A stretch of DNA of 64,000 nucleotides. Source: Aeromicrobium erythreum (GTDB lineage: Bacteria; Actinomycetota; Actinomycetes; Propionibacteriales; Nocardioidaceae). Shown here in pieces: positions 49,173 through 59,238 of this stretch. The DNA lies in assembly GCF_001509405.1 (NCBI RefSeq), contig NZ_CP011502.1:1736001-1800000 (forward strand), written 5' to 3'. How positions within the stretch are numbered: position 1 is the stretch's first letter; the number at the start of each line of letters is the position of its first letter. Below the pieces are notes generated by a model. That model searched no databases, was not told the origin of the DNA, and was given only the letters and a program-made list of their open reading frames with translations. Made by a program: the position numbers and the translations under genes.

Positions 49173-49252
49173 GGGTCTGGTGCCGAGGTCCGTCCTGGAC
49201 CATGGCGTCAGACCCGTCGACCCCGGTGCGGCGAGCCCGACCGGAGGACGAG

Positions 49253-50290
49253 ATGGCGAGCGACACCGAGCTGCAGGCGATGCGCACGGCCCTCGAGGCC
49301 GCCCGATCCACCGCGCGGACGCTCCCGAACCCCCGCGTCGGCTGCGTGCTCCTCGCCCCGTCGGGCGAGGTCCTCGCCGTGGGTGCGCACCACGGCGCCG
49401 GGACAGCCCACGCCGAGGTCGACGCGCTGCAGCAGGCCGGCGACGCGGCCCGCGGCGCCACGGCCGTCGTCACCCTCGAGCCCTGCGCCCACACCGGACG
49501 CACCGGCCCCTGCGTCGACGCGCTGCTCGCGGCAGGGGTCGCGCGGGTGGTGCACGGGCAGTCCGACCCGAACCCCGAGGCTGCGGGCGGCGCCGAGCGG
49601 CTGCGCGCGGCCGGTGTCGACGTCGAGGGCGGTGTCCTCGCCGAGGACGCCGCGGCGCTCAACGTCGAGTGGACCTTCGCCGTCACGCACGGACGTCCGT
49701 TCGTGACCTGGAAGTACGCGGCCACGATGGACGGCCTCAGCGCTGCCCCGGACGGCTCGAGCAAGTGGATCACCTCGAGCGAGGCCCGCCGCGACGTCCA
49801 GCGCTTCCGCGCGGAGGCCGACGCGATCATGGCGGGCACCGGAGCGGTGCTGGCCGACGACCCGCGCCTGACGGTGCGCGACGCCGACGACCTGCCGCTG
49901 CCCTACGCGCAGCAGCCGTTGCGCGTGGTCGTGGGGGAGTCGCGCATCCCCTCCTACTACCGGGTCTTCGACCGGGTGGCGCCCACGCTGCTCGTGCAGA
50001 CGCGTGAGCCCGACGAGGTGCTGTCCAAGATGGTCGAGAACGGCGTCCGGCACGTGTGGCTGGAGGGCGGGCCCCGCCTCGCGGGCGGCTTCTGGAACGC
50101 CGGGCTGGTCGATCGCGTCATCGGCTACATCGCCCCGGCGATGCTGGGCTCGGGACGAGCCGCGCTGGAGGGCGAGGCCGCCACGCTCGCCGACCTGCGG
50201 CCGATCGACCTCGACGACGTCACGCGGATCGGACCCGACATCCGCATCATCGGCACGCCCGGGCGTGCCCCGCGGGAGGAGATGCCCTGA
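49253..50290 (+). CDS. ribD: bifunctional deaminase/reductase of riboflavin synthesis (RibD)
   Basis: Encodes 345 aa. Deaminase domain with zinc site TAHAEVDAL and [11 protein letters not shown]; reductase domain with [27 protein letters not shown] and [13 protein letters not shown] 49253 is preferred over 49202 because GGAGG lies 6 nt upstream and the typical RibD start ([13 protein letters not shown]) follows directly; a 17-aa duplicated-looking MASD prefix would be added otherwise. Overlaps ribE by 1 nt. Confidence 0.9.
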   Translation: MASDTELQAMRTALEAARSTARTLPNPRVGCVLLAPSGEVLAVGAHHGAGTAHAEVDALQQAGDAARGATAVVTLEPCAHTGRTGPCVDALLAAGVARVVHGQSDPNPEAAGGAERLRAAGVDVEGGVLAEDAAALNVEWTFAVTHGRPFVTWKYAATMDGLSAAPDGSSKWITSSEARRDVQRFRAEADAIMAGTGAVLADDPRLTVRDADDLPLPYAQQPLRVVVGESRIPSYYRVFDRVAPTLLVQTREPDEVLSKMVENGVRHVWLEGGPRLAGGFWNAGLVDRVIGYIAPAMLGSGRAALEGEAATLADLRPIDLDDVTRIGPDIRIIGTPGRAPREEMP

Positions 50291-50916
50291 TGTTCACCGG
50301 ACTCGTGGAGGAGAAGGGCGTCGTGACCGCGGTCGAGACGCTCGACGACGCGGTGCGGCTCTCGGTGCGCGGACCGCTCGTCACGAGCGACGCGACCCAT
50401 GGTGCGTCGATCTCCGTCAACGGCTGCTGCCTCACCGTGATGGCGCAGGAGGCGGACGTCTTCAGCGCCGACGTCATGGCCGAGTCGCTCGACAAGACGT
50501 CGCTCGGCGACCTCGCGGCCGGGGCCGAGGTCAACCTCGAGCGCGCGATGGCGGCGGGCGGGCGCATGGGCGGCCACGTCGTGCAGGGTCACGTCGACGG
50601 CACGGGCGCCCTGATCGACCGCACCCCGAGCGAGCACTGGGAGGTGCTGCGCTTCTCGCTGCCCAGCGACCTCGCGCGCTACCTCGTGCCGAAGGGCTCG
50701 ATCACGGTCCAGGGCGTCTCGCTCACGGTCGTCGAGGTCACCGACCCCCAGGATCCCGCTCCCTGGTTCTCGGTGTCCCTCATCCCCACCACCCTCGCGG
50801 ACACGACCCTCGGCACCCTCGCCCCCGGCGACCGGGTGAACCTCGAGGTCGACGTCCTCGCCAAGTACGTGGAGCGGCTGCTCGCCGCCCGCCTCCCGAA
50901 GGAGAACCCCGCATGA
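50290..50916 (+). CDS. ribE: riboflavin synthase, alpha subunit
   Basis: Encodes 208 aa, two Lum-binding repeats ([10 protein letters not shown] and [12 protein letters not shown]). Makes riboflavin from lumazine. TGATG overlap with ribD, ATGA with ribBA. Confidence 0.93.
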   Translation: MFTGLVEEKGVVTAVETLDDAVRLSVRGPLVTSDATHGASISVNGCCLTVMAQEADVFSADVMAESLDKTSLGDLAAGAEVNLERAMAAGGRMGGHVVQGHVDGTGALIDRTPSEHWEVLRFSLPSDLARYLVPKGSITVQGVSLTVVEVTDPQDPAPWFSVSLIPTTLADTTLGTLAPGDRVNLEVDVLAKYVERLLAARLPKENPA

Positions 50917-52193
50917 GCACCTACTCCGACGCCGACGGCGACACCGTCCGGCTCGACAGCATCGAACGGGCGATCGCCGACATCCGCGACGGCAAGGCTG
51001 TCGTCGTGGTCGACGACCCCGGCCGCGAGAACGAGGGCGACATCATCTTCGCGGCGAGCAAGGCGACGCCGGAGCTGATGGGCTTCCTCATCCGGCACTC
51101 CAGCGGCTACGTCTGCGCCCCGGCCCCCGGCGCCGTGCTGGACCGGCTGGGCATCCCGCTCATGACGCCGCACAACCGCGAGCTGATGCGCACCGCGTAC
51201 ACGATCTCGATCGACGCGCGTGACGGCATCACGACCGGCATCTCGGCCGCCGACCGGGCGCGGACCGTCCGGGTGCTGGCGGACTCGGCGACGGAGTCCT
51301 TCGAGCTCGTCATGCCGGGCCACGTGCTGCCGCTGCGCGCGAAGGACGGCGGCGTGCTGGCCCGCGCCGGGCACACGGAGGCCGCGGTCGACCTCACCCG
51401 CCTGGCGGGCCTCACGCCGGTCGGGGTCATCGGGGAGGTGGTGCACGACGACGGCGAGCTGATGCGCGCCCCCGCGCTGCGCGCGTTCGCCGACGAGCAC
51501 GACCTCGCCCTGGTCTCGATCGAGGACCTGCAGGTGCACCTGCGCCTGCACGAGTCGCAGGTCGAGCGGCTCGCGGAGACGTCGCTGCCGACGGAGTTCG
51601 GCTCCTTCCGGGCGCTGGGCTACCGCGACCGCATCGACGGCGCGGAGCACGTCGCGCTCGTGCACGGTGACGTCGACGCGGCGGCTGCCGGAGGAGCGGG
51701 CGTGCTGGTGCGGCTGCACTCCGAGTGCCTCACCGGTGACGTGTTCGGCTCGCGGCGCTGCGACTGCGGCCCGCAGCTGCAGGCGTCGATGGCGGCGATC
51801 AAGGCCGAGGGTGCCGGCGTCGTCGTCTACCTGCGGGGGCACGAGGGCCGGGGGATCGGCCTGCTGCACAAGCTGCAGGCGTACGCGCTGCAGGACGCCG
51901 GCAGCGACACGGTCGACGCCAACCTCGCGCTGGGCTTCGGCGAGGACGAGCGCGACTACGCCGCCGGGGCGCAGATGCTGCGCGACCTCGGCCTGCGCTC
52001 GGTGCGGCTGCTGACCAACAACCCCGACAAGGCCACGCAGCTCGAGGCCTACGGCGTCAAGGTGGCCGAGCGGGTGCCGATCCAGATCGAGCCGACCCCC
52101 GAGAACATCCAGTACCTGCGCACGAAGGCCGAGCGCATGGGGCACGACCTGCCCGACCTCGGTCTCGGCGACACCACCACGGAAGGCGAGTAG
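50913..52193 (+). CDS. ribBA: bifunctional DHBP synthase / GTP cyclohydrolase II
   Basis: Encodes 426 aa. N-terminal RibB ([27 protein letters not shown]) and C-terminal RibA with zinc Cys in [19 protein letters not shown] and [12 protein letters not shown]. Provides both riboflavin precursors. Confidence 0.95.
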   Translation: MSTYSDADGDTVRLDSIERAIADIRDGKAVVVVDDPGRENEGDIIFAASKATPELMGFLIRHSSGYVCAPAPGAVLDRLGIPLMTPHNRELMRTAYTISIDARDGITTGISAADRARTVRVLADSATESFELVMPGHVLPLRAKDGGVLARAGHTEAAVDLTRLAGLTPVGVIGEVVHDDGELMRAPALRAFADEHDLALVSIEDLQVHLRLHESQVERLAETSLPTEFGSFRALGYRDRIDGAEHVALVHGDVDAAAAGGAGVLVRLHSECLTGDVFGSRRCDCGPQLQASMAAIKAEGAGVVVYLRGHEGRGIGLLHKLQAYALQDAGSDTVDANLALGFGEDERDYAAGAQMLRDLGLRSVRLLTNNPDKATQLEAYGVKVAERVPIQIEPTPENIQYLRTKAERMGHDLPDLGLGDTTTEGE

Positions 52194-52673
52194 ATGAGCG
52201 GACACGGAGCGCCCACCCTCCAGGTCGAGGCGGCGGGAGCGCGCGTCGCGATCGTCGCGTCGAGCTGGCACGACCAGGTCATGGACGGTCTGGTGGCGGG
52301 TGCCGAGCGCGCCCTGGCCGACGCCGGCGTCACCGACGTGACGCTGCTGCGGGCGGCCGGGTCGTTCGAGCTGCCCCTCGTGTCGCAGGGCTGCGCGGCT
52401 GCCGGCTTCGACGCGGTCGTGGCCCTCGGCGTGATCATCCGCGGCGGCACCCCGCACTTCGAGTACGTGTCGGCCGCGGCCACCGACGGCCTCGCGCGGG
52501 TCGCGCTCGACACGGGCGTGCCCGTGGGCTTCGGGCTGCTGACGTGCGACACCGAGGAGCAGGCGCTCGACCGCGCCGGGCTCGAGGGCAGCGCCGAGGA
52601 CAAGGGCCGGGAGGCCGCAGAGGCCGCTCTGTCGACCTGGGCGACCCTCCGCGGTCTCGCGTCCCTAGACTGA
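52194..52673 (+). CDS. ribH: 6,7-dimethyl-8-ribityllumazine synthase
   Basis: Encodes 159 aa: [10 protein letters not shown] and [15 protein letters not shown] substrate motifs. ATG immediately follows the ribBA stop. Last rib gene; its stop overlaps a TAGACT that may serve hisE. Confidence 0.93.
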   Translation: MSGHGAPTLQVEAAGARVAIVASSWHDQVMDGLVAGAERALADAGVTDVTLLRAAGSFELPLVSQGCAAAGFDAVVALGVIIRGGTPHFEYVSAAATDGLARVALDTGVPVGFGLLTCDTEEQALDRAGLEGSAEDKGREAAEAALSTWATLRGLASLD

Positions 52674-52680
52674 GGTCACC

Positions 52681-52944
52681 ATGAAGACCTTCGAGGACCT
52701 GTTCGCCGAGCTCGCCGCCAAGGCGCAGGCCCGGCCCGAGGGCTCGCGCACCGTGGCCGAGCTCGACGCCGGCGTGCACGCCATCGGCAAGAAGCTCGTC
52801 GAGGAGGCCGCCGAGTCGTGGATGGCCGCCGAGCACGAGGGCCGCGAGCGGACCGCCGAGGAGCTCAGCCAGCTGCTGTACCACGCGCAGGTGATGATGA
52901 TCGCCGCCGGCATCACGCTCGACGACGTCTACGCGCATCTGTGA
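52681..52944 (+). CDS. hisE: phosphoribosyl-ATP diphosphatase
   Basis: Encodes 87 aa, all-alpha MazG-like enzyme ([18 protein letters not shown] with the Glu ligands). Second step of histidine synthesis. Preceded by TAGACT 9 nt upstream and GAGGT. Confidence 0.92.
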   Translation: MKTFEDLFAELAAKAQARPEGSRTVAELDAGVHAIGKKLVEEAAESWMAAEHEGRERTAEELSQLLYHAQVMMIAAGITLDDVYAHL

Positions 52945-53035
52945 CGACAGCGGAGCCTGACCTCCTGGGCCGCGCCGCTGTCGTCGACGGCAGCCGACTG
53001 CCGGGCCCGCCCCCCATCGTCAGAAGGACCCCACC

Positions 53036-53881
53036 ATGCTGAGAGTGGCCGTGCCCAACAAGGGTGCCCTGTCCGAGGCCGCCAGCCAGATCCTCGCCGA
53101 GGCCGGGTACCGGCAGCGGCGCAACGCGAAGGACCTCGTCCTCGTCGACGCCGAGAACGACGTCGAGTTCTTCTACCTCCGCCCGCGCGACATCGCCGTG
53201 TACGTGGGCGAGGGGACGCTCGACGTCGGCATCACCGGCCGCGACCTCCTGCTCGACTCCGCCGCCTCGGCGGCGGAGCAGGTCGGGCTCGGCTTCGGTC
53301 GCTCGACCTTCCGCTTCGCCGCCCCCACGGGCACGATGCGGACCATCGACGAGCTCGAGGGCAAGCGCATCGCCACGTCCTACCCCGTGATCGTCCAGGA
53401 CTACCTGCGCGGACGCGGTGTCAGCGCCTCGGTCGTGCGCCTGGACGGCGCGGTCGAGTCGTCGATCCGGCTCGGGGTCGCCGACGCCATCGCCGACGTC
53501 GTCGAGACGGGCAGCACCCTGCGCCAGGCAGACCTCGCCGTCTTCGGCGACCCGATCCTGTCGTCGGAGGCCGTGCTGATCACCCGGGCCGGCGCCGAGG
53601 AGCCCGCCGGCTACGAGGTGTTCAAGCGCCGCCTCGACAGCGTCCTCGTCGCCCGCACCTACGTGATGATGGACTACGACATCCGGGTCGAGCAGGTGGA
53701 GCGCGCCGTCGAGCTGACGCCGGGCATCGAGTCGCCGACCGTGTCGCCCCTTCATCGGGAAGGGTGGGTCGCCGTGCGCTCGATGGTGCCGCGCGACGCC
53801 GCCCAGAAGATCATGGACAGCCTGTACGGCCTCGGCGCCCGCGGCATCCTCGTCACGGACATCCTCGCGTGCCGGGTGTGA
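53036..53881 (+). CDS. hisG: ATP phosphoribosyltransferase (long form)
   Basis: Encodes 281 aa including the C-terminal ACT-like regulatory domain, so feedback control by histidine is expected. N-terminal VPNKGALSEAASQ and LDVGITGRDLL signatures. AGAAGGA precedes the ATG. GTG of the next gene overlaps its stop. Confidence 0.93.
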   Translation: MLRVAVPNKGALSEAASQILAEAGYRQRRNAKDLVLVDAENDVEFFYLRPRDIAVYVGEGTLDVGITGRDLLLDSAASAAEQVGLGFGRSTFRFAAPTGTMRTIDELEGKRIATSYPVIVQDYLRGRGVSASVVRLDGAVESSIRLGVADAIADVVETGSTLRQADLAVFGDPILSSEAVLITRAGAEEPAGYEVFKRRLDSVLVARTYVMMDYDIRVEQVERAVELTPGIESPTVSPLHREGWVAVRSMVPRDAAQKIMDSLYGLGARGILVTDILACRV

Positions 53882-54294
53882 GGACGACCTACCGCCCGGG
53901 CGGCACCCGGTACGTCGCGTACGGGTCGTGCGTGGCGCTCGTGGCGATGAGCGTGGCCGTCACGCTGGCGCTGCCGCAGGACATCCGCGCGCAGGTGACG
54001 CTGTCGCAGGCGCTCACGCTGTACGGCTCGATCGCCGTGTTCCTCGTGATCCTGCACGGCATCGGCCGCAGCCGGGTGACGGTGGACGACAACGAGCTCG
54101 AGGTCGTCAACGGCTTCCGCACGCACCACGTGCCGTGGTCGCGGGTCCGTGGCTTCGCGTTCGGCGAGGGCGCCCCGTGGCCGACGCTGGTGACCGTCGA
54201 CGACGAGCGGCTCATGCTGTTCGCGCTGCAGGGGTCCAGCGGCCACGGTCGGGTGCGGGACGCGGTCGACGACCTCGTGCGGCGCGTCCCGTGA
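53878..54294 (+). CDS. PH-domain membrane protein
   Basis: Encodes 138 aa with two transmembrane helices (YGSCVALVAMSVAVTLAL and a second) followed by a bacterial PH-like domain (VDDNELEVVNGFRTHHVPWSRV). Conserved after hisG in actinobacteria. 4-nt overlaps on both sides. Confidence 0.82.
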   Translation: MRTTYRPGGTRYVAYGSCVALVAMSVAVTLALPQDIRAQVTLSQALTLYGSIAVFLVILHGIGRSRVTVDDNELEVVNGFRTHHVPWSRVRGFAFGEGAPWPTLVTVDDERLMLFALQGSSGHGRVRDAVDDLVRRVP

Positions 54295-54776
54295 CCGGCC
54301 GTTCGCTCGCCGAGCCGGCGTTCCCCGACGACGACGGCCGGCTCGACCCGCGCCTCGGCGCGGTGCTCGGCGACACCACGGCGGTGCTCTCGCTGCTGGG
54401 CCAGGTGCGGGTGTTCGTCCCGATCGTGGCCACCCTCGGTGAGGCGAGCCGCGCCGCCGGGCCGGAGGCGCTCGTGTCGGGCGACAAGGACGCCGACATG
54501 GCGGCGGTGCTCATGACCGGCCGCGACGGCCGCCAGGCGCTGCTCACCTTCACGAGCCTCGACGCGATGGCGCGCTGGAACCCGCAGGCACGTCCGGTGC
54601 CCGTGTGGGGACAGGCCGCCGCCGTCGCGGCCCTCTCCGAGGGTGCCGCCGCGATCCTGCTCGACCTCGGCTCGCCGCACTTCCAGGTGGTCGAGACCGA
54701 CGACCTGCGCCACCTCGCCGCCGGCGACCGGCTCGTCGCCACCGACGCCGGCCACGCCTGGGTCACGGGGAGCTGA
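54291..54776 (+). CDS. SseB family protein
   Basis: Encodes 161 aa: SseB-like fold with VFVPIVATLGE, TFTSLDAMARWNPQARPVPVWG and AAILLDLGSPH. Unknown function, common in actinobacteria. GTG overlaps the upstream stop. Confidence 0.82.
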   Translation: MTGRSLAEPAFPDDDGRLDPRLGAVLGDTTAVLSLLGQVRVFVPIVATLGEASRAAGPEALVSGDKDADMAAVLMTGRDGRQALLTFTSLDAMARWNPQARPVPVWGQAAAVAALSEGAAAILLDLGSPHFQVVETDDLRHLAAGDRLVATDAGHAWVTGS

Positions 54777-54819
54777 CGGGCGTCGACCCGTGGTCACGCT
54801 GCGGTCGGTCTTTGAGGGA

Positions 54820-54990
54820 GCCTCGACCGGGCGGGTGGGCGGTAGATAGCACGCGTATCCCTGGGCCCGGAGGTAGGTGACGCTCGGAATGAGGGGCTCA
54901 TCCCGAGCGTCACCTACCTCCACCCCCGCAGCAAGCGCGCGCCACCTACCTCCCACACGCCGGGCCCGGCCACAGCCCGGCGACCTGGCC
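54820..54990. repeat. palindromic element C (terminator-like) between convergent genes
   Basis: 19-bp perfect arms 54869-54887 and 54903-54921 with an inner ATGAG/CTCAT stem give a ~24-bp hairpin; outer ~20-bp segments (CCTCGACCGG at 54821 and a CCTACCTCCCACACGCCG region at ~54940-54960) are weakly inverted as well. Its sequence differs from elements A and B except for the CCTCGACCGG motif. Probably also terminates both flanking genes. Confidence 0.75.
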
Positions 54991-55004
54991 CGACCACCGC
55001 GCCC

Positions 55005-56024
55005 TCAGGCCGTCTCGACCGCCCGCACCCCGGACAGCGGGACGGTGACGTGCACGGCGGCGTCGTGACGTTCCACGCGGGCGACGAAGCCAGCGGCTCC
55101 GACGGCCCGGAGCAGGGTGTCGTTGGAGCCCGCAGAGACGAACGTGAGCCGCTCGGCACCGTCGGTCTTCGCGTGCCGGGCGGCCTGCTTGACGAGCAGG
55201 GTGCCGAAACCGCGACCCTGCCAGGCGTCCTCGACGAGCAGCTGGAAGACGTGGTCGTCGGGACGGCCCTCCAGCACGCCCCGCTCGAGGACGCCGTGAC
55301 CCACGAGGTCGAGCCCGACCTGCACGACCAGGGCGATCCCGTGCTCGGGCGTCACGAGGCGGCGCGCCATGCGCGTCGTCATCGGCATCCGCAGGGGCAC
55401 CTGGTAGCGCGTGTAGAGCGTGTCGACGCTGCACCGCTCGTGCAGGGCCGACACGGCCTCGATGTCGGCGAGACCGGCCACCCGCACCAGCGGGACGGGG
55501 TGACGCGGCGACGGCGCGATCAGCGGCACGTCGACCCCCGCGTCGCTGACCAGCGACAGCAGCGCCTGGGCCCGCGCGCGCTCGACCGCCGTGAACGGCA
55601 CCGCGCGGCTGACCCTGAGCGTCGAGCCGTTGCGACGTCGCAGGTCGAGCACGTCGTGACCGGCGTAGTCGGCGACGTCGGGCGGGGCGATGGCGAGCAG
55701 CTCGCCCAGCACCTCCTCGACGTCGCGACCTCCTTCCAGCACCTCGTGCACGGCGTCCAGGTACCGGGTCGGCGCGTCGAGGTGCGCGTCGCCGTCGGCC
55801 CGCGTCACCGAGACCTCCGCGCCGCCCGCCTCGGTGAACAGCCCCGCGAGCGCCAGCTCCGTCAGGCCGTCGTCACCCTCCACGACGAACTCGTCGGTCA
55901 CCGTCGGGCGGGTCGAGAAGACCTGCATCGCGACGATGTTGACGTCCGCGTCGCCGCACGCCTGCGCCACCCGACCGAGCAGTCCCGGCCTGTCCGGGAA
56001 CGTCGCCCGCACCCTCCACCTCAT
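55005..56024 (-). CDS. ACT-domain/GNAT fusion acetyltransferase
   Basis: Encodes 339 aa. Residues 1-90 form an ACT-like ligand domain ([27 protein letters not shown]), then a linker and a C-terminal GNAT domain with [19 protein letters not shown]. Such proteins bind amino acids via ACT and acetylate proteins or small molecules; some actinobacterial relatives are amino-acid-controlled protein acetyltransferases. AGGAGGTG precedes the ATG. Divergent from infC. Confidence 0.85.
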   Translation of the reverse strand: MRWRVRATFPDRPGLLGRVAQACGDADVNIVAMQVFSTRPTVTDEFVVEGDDGLTELALAGLFTEAGGAEVSVTRADGDAHLDAPTRYLDAVHEVLEGGRDVEEVLGELLAIAPPDVADYAGHDVLDLRRRNGSTLRVSRAVPFTAVERARAQALLSLVSDAGVDVPLIAPSPRHPVPLVRVAGLADIEAVSALHERCSVDTLYTRYQVPLRMPMTTRMARRLVTPEHGIALVVQVGLDLVGHGVLERGVLEGRPDDHVFQLLVEDAWQGRGFGTLLVKQAARHAKTDGAERLTFVSAGSNDTLLRAVGAAGFVARVERHDAAVHVTVPLSGVRAVETA

Positions 56025-56151
56025 GTCCGCACCTCCTGGTGCCAGGATGGCGGTGCGCTGTTGCTCGTCCGCGTCCGCCGTGTTTCGCGGCGATGACGCC
56101 GGACGTGGTCGTCCTCCAGCGCGCCGTTTTCGTTCCTCGGGGCACGCCTGC

Positions 56152-56338
56152 TATCCTGGACAGGAAGTGGAGGCCCACCTCCCACCTGCTCGGTCCGCGG
56201 ATCGAGGGGTACCTCGGCCGGTACGCCCGGTCGAGCGACGCCGTCCGGTACGCGCCGGCGGCGTGCATCGGTGGCCTCCGTCCTGAGGGACGGGGGCCAT
56301 TGTCGTGGGCCTCCTGGACACAGACCACAGGAGGATCC
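56152..56338 (+). promoter_or_regulatory. infC leader: -10 candidate and hairpin
   Basis: TATCCT (56152-56157) could start a ~175-nt leader. The leader holds an 11-bp hairpin 56273-56283 / 56288-56298 (loop TGAG, one T-G pair). It could be an attenuator of the infC-rpmI-rplT operon, as ribosomal autoregulation of this operon is known elsewhere; specific mechanism unknown. Confidence 0.5.
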
Positions 56339-57028
56339 ATCAGCACAGAGCTGCGCGTCAACGACCGCATCCGCGTTCCCGAGGTCCGTCTCGTCGGACC
56401 CGGAGGCGAGCAGGTCGGCATCGTGCGCATCGAGGACGCCCTGCGCCTCGCCGCCGAGTCCGACCTCGACCTCGTGGAGGTCGCCCCGACGGCCCGCCCC
56501 CCGGTGTGCCGCCTCATGGACTACGGCAAGTTCAAGTACGAGGCCGCCCAGAAGGCACGCGAGTCACGACGCAACCAGACGAACACCATCATCAAGGAGA
56601 TGAAGCTCCGCCCCAAGATCGACCAGCACGACTACGACACCAAGAAGGGTCACGTCGTGCGGTTCCTGAAGGCGGGCGACAAGGTCAAGATCACGATCAT
56701 GTTCCGCGGTCGTGAGCAGCACCGTCCCGAGCTCGGGTACCGGCTGCTCCAGAAGCTGGGCGAGGACGTGTCGGACCTGGGAGTCGTCGAGGCGCACCCG
56801 CGCCAGGACGGCCGCAACATGACGATGGTGCTCGCACCGCTGAAGAAGAAGTCCGAGGCCCAGGCCGAGGTCGCCGCCGAGAAGGCGAAGACCACGGCCG
56901 AGCGGACCGCGGAGCGCGAGGCCGAGGCAGCCGCCGAGAAGGCGCACCGCGAGGCCCAGCAGAAGACCGCGACGCCCAAGAAGGCCCGGCGTCGCTCCGA
57001 GAACCTCGACCCAGACATGGAGGCATGA
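56339..57028 (+). CDS. infC: translation initiation factor IF-3
   Basis: Encodes 229 aa. Starts at ATC (SD AGGAGG 4-5 nt upstream), a rare start codon conserved in infC as part of autoregulation. N-domain [18 protein letters not shown]-domain with [16 protein letters not shown]; a Lys/Ala/Glu tail of ~55 aa is typical of actinobacteria. The longer ATG/GTG frame upstream from 56039 is not supported. Confidence 0.93.
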   Translation: MSTELRVNDRIRVPEVRLVGPGGEQVGIVRIEDALRLAAESDLDLVEVAPTARPPVCRLMDYGKFKYEAAQKARESRRNQTNTIIKEMKLRPKIDQHDYDTKKGHVVRFLKAGDKVKITIMFRGREQHRPELGYRLLQKLGEDVSDLGVVEAHPRQDGRNMTMVLAPLKKKSEAQAEVAAEKAKTTAERTAEREAEAAAEKAHREAQQKTATPKKARRRSENLDPDMEA

Positions 57029-57029
57029 G

Positions 57030-57224
57030 ATGCCGAAGTTCAAGCCCCACTCGGGCATGAAGAAGCGCGTGAAGCTCACCGGCAAGGGCAAGCTGCGCCG
57101 CGAGCAGACCAACCGTCGTCACCTCTTGGAGTACAAGTCCAGCACGCGGACCCGTCGCCTCGCCGGCACGACCGACGTGTCGAAGGCGGACACCAAGAAG
57201 GTCAAGAAGCTGCTCGGTCTCTGA
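57030..57224 (+). CDS. rpmI: 50S ribosomal protein L35
   Basis: Encodes 64 aa basic protein ([15 protein letters not shown]). Starts 1 nt after the infC stop. Part of the infC-rpmI-rplT operon. Confidence 0.97.
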   Translation: MPKFKPHSGMKKRVKLTGKGKLRREQTNRRHLLEYKSSTRTRRLAGTTDVSKADTKKVKKLLGL

Positions 57225-57251
57225 CCGCACCCCACCCGAAGGAGAACCGAC

Positions 57252-57644
57252 ATGGCACGCGTCAAGCGTTCCGTCAACGCGCAGAAGAAGCGCCGCGAGA
57301 CCCTCGAGCGGGCGTCCGGCTACCGTGGCCAGCGCTCGCGTCTGTACCGCAAGGCCAAGGAGCAGGTCACCCACTCCCTGGTCTACAACTACCGTGACCG
57401 CAAGGCCAAGAAGGGCGACTTCCGTCGTCTCTGGATCCAGCGCATCAACGCTGCGGTCCGCGCCGAGGGCCTCACCTACAACCGCTTCATCCAGGGCCTC
57501 AAGGCCGCGGGTGTCGAGGTCGACCGCAAGATGCTGGCCGAGCTGGCCGTCAACGAGCCCGCCGCGTTCAGCGCGCTCGTCCAGGTCGCGAAGGAAAACC
57601 TTCCGGCCGACGTGAACGCACCCAAGGAAGACGCGACGGCCTGA
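57252..57644 (+). CDS. rplT: 50S ribosomal protein L20
   Basis: Encodes 130 aa with a C-terminal extension; [19 protein letters not shown] signature. GAAGGAGAACC precedes the ATG. Confidence 0.97.
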   Translation: MARVKRSVNAQKKRRETLERASGYRGQRSRLYRKAKEQVTHSLVYNYRDRKAKKGDFRRLWIQRINAAVRAEGLTYNRFIQGLKAAGVEVDRKMLAELAVNEPAAFSALVQVAKENLPADVNAPKEDATA

Positions 57645-57664
57645 CCGCCTTCGCCTCCACGCCC

Positions 57665-58489
57665 GTGGCGAGCCCCGAGCCGACCCTGACCACCCGTACC
57701 GGGCGGGTCAGACGTGCTCGACGGCTCGCCACGCGGCGTTTCCGGGCCGAGACGGGCCAGTTCCTCGCCGAGGGCCCGCAGGCGGTCCGCGAGGCGCTCG
57801 CCCTGACGGGCGTCACGCACGAGGTCTTCGCCACCGCCGCGGCGACCGAGCGTCACGCCGCCCTGCACGACGCCGCTCGTGATGGCGAGGTGCCGTGGAG
57901 CGTCGTCGACGACGACGTGCTGGCCGAGATCGCCGACGCCACCACCCCACAGGGCGTGGTCGCGGTCTGCGACACCGTCGTGCAGGGTCTCGACGCGCTG
58001 CCCACCACGCCCCGGCTCGTCGTGGTCTGCCACGACATGCGCGACCCCGGCAACGCCGGAGCGGTGCTGCGCTGCGCCGACGCCGCGGGGGCCGACGCCG
58101 TCGTGCTGTCGGCCGACAGCGTCGACCCCACGAACCCGAAGGCCGTCCGCGCCAGCGCCGGCAGCCTGTTCCACCTGCCGGTGGTGGTCGAGCGCGACCA
58201 CGACCTGGTCCTCGCCGCCCTCCGCGAGCGCGGCCTGCAGGTGCTCGCGACCGACGGCGAGGCCGACCTCGACCTCTTCGAGGCCGAGCGCGCGACGTCG
58301 CCCGTCGACCTCGCCGCACCCACCGCCTGGGTCATGGGCAACGAGGCACAGGGCCTGTCGGCGCAGGTGCGCGACGCGGCCGACCTGACCGTGGCCGTGC
58401 CGATCCTCGGACAGGCGGAGAGCCTCAACCTCGCCACCGCGGCCGCGGTGTGTCTCTACGCCAGTGCCCGGGCGCAGGGCGCACGATGA
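57665..58489 (+). CDS. SpoU/TrmH family RNA methyltransferase
   Basis: Encodes 274 aa. N-terminal substrate-binding domain, then SPOUT knot with DMRDPGNAGAVLRCADAAG, WVMGNEAQGLS and PILGQAESLNLATAAAVC. Likely 2'-O-methylation of rRNA. Same place as in Streptomyces after rplT. ATGA overlap with next gene. Confidence 0.9.
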   Translation: MASPEPTLTTRTGRVRRARRLATRRFRAETGQFLAEGPQAVREALALTGVTHEVFATAAATERHAALHDAARDGEVPWSVVDDDVLAEIADATTPQGVVAVCDTVVQGLDALPTTPRLVVVCHDMRDPGNAGAVLRCADAAGADAVVLSADSVDPTNPKAVRASAGSLFHLPVVVERDHDLVLAALRERGLQVLATDGEADLDLFEAERATSPVDLAAPTAWVMGNEAQGLSAQVRDAADLTVAVPILGQAESLNLATAAAVCLYASARAQGAR

Positions 58490-59214
58490 GCAGCGTGCAG
58501 CAGGTGATCCTCCAAGCGTGCCTCAACGGCTCGCGCGACGTCGACGAGCACCCCGCCGTCCCGGTGACGGCCTCCGCGTGCGCCGAGGACGCCCGCGCCG
58601 CGGTCGAGGCCGGGGCGCAGGACCTCCACGTGCACCCACGCACCGACGACGGTCGCGACAGCCTCGCGCCGGCCGACGTCGCGCGGTGGGTCGAGGCGGT
58701 GCGCGAGGCCGTGGACGTCCCGGTCGGCGTCACCACCGGGGCGTGGGCCTGGACCGGTGGAGGCACGCCCATCCGCGCCGTCGGTGCCTGGACGACGCTG
58801 CCCGACCACGCGTCGGTGAACTGGCACGAGCGTGGCGCCACCGACCTCGCGACCGCCCTGCACGAGCGCGGCGTGGCCGTGAACGCCGGGCTCTGGACCG
58901 AGGACGCCGCGCAGGCGTGGCTCGACTCCTCGTGGCCCGAGCGGACCGCGCTCGTCCTGCTCGAGCTCGCCGACGCACCCGATCAGGAGGAGACGGCGGA
59001 GCGTCTGCTCGAGCTCGTCCGCCCCACGGGTCTGCCCGTGCTGCTGCACGGCGAGGGCCGCTCGACGTGGCCGGTCCTCGAGCTCGCCGTGGCCCACGGC
59101 GTGTCGACGCGGATCGGGCTCGAGGACGTCGTCGAGGGACCCGACGGCGAGGCCGTCGACGACAACGCCGCCCTCGTGCGGATCGCGGTGGGCCGGGGTG
59201 CTCGTCGCGTCTAG
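58486..59214 (+). CDS. BKACE-type beta-keto acid cleavage enzyme (DUF849)
   Basis: Encodes 242 aa. N-terminal ILQACLNGSRD and metal/active region HVHPRTDDGRDSL mark the BKACE family, TIM-barrel zinc enzymes that react beta-keto acids with acetyl-CoA. Specific substrate unknown. Inserted by ATGA coupling between the SpoU and kinase genes; not part of the usual infC-pheST order. Confidence 0.8.
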   Translation: MSSVQQVILQACLNGSRDVDEHPAVPVTASACAEDARAAVEAGAQDLHVHPRTDDGRDSLAPADVARWVEAVREAVDVPVGVTTGAWAWTGGGTPIRAVGAWTTLPDHASVNWHERGATDLATALHERGVAVNAGLWTEDAAQAWLDSSWPERTALVLLELADAPDQEETAERLLELVRPTGLPVLLHGEGRSTWPVLELAVAHGVSTRIGLEDVVEGPDGEAVDDNAALVRIAVGRGARRV

Positions 59215-59238
59215 TCCTTTGGTACTAGATTCCTCGCC

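Noticed and set aside
49202-49252. ATG 49202 as ribD start
   Set aside because: No close Shine-Dalgarno; it lies in the putative expression-platform hairpin; 49253 has GGAGG 6 nt upstream and matches the family N-terminus.
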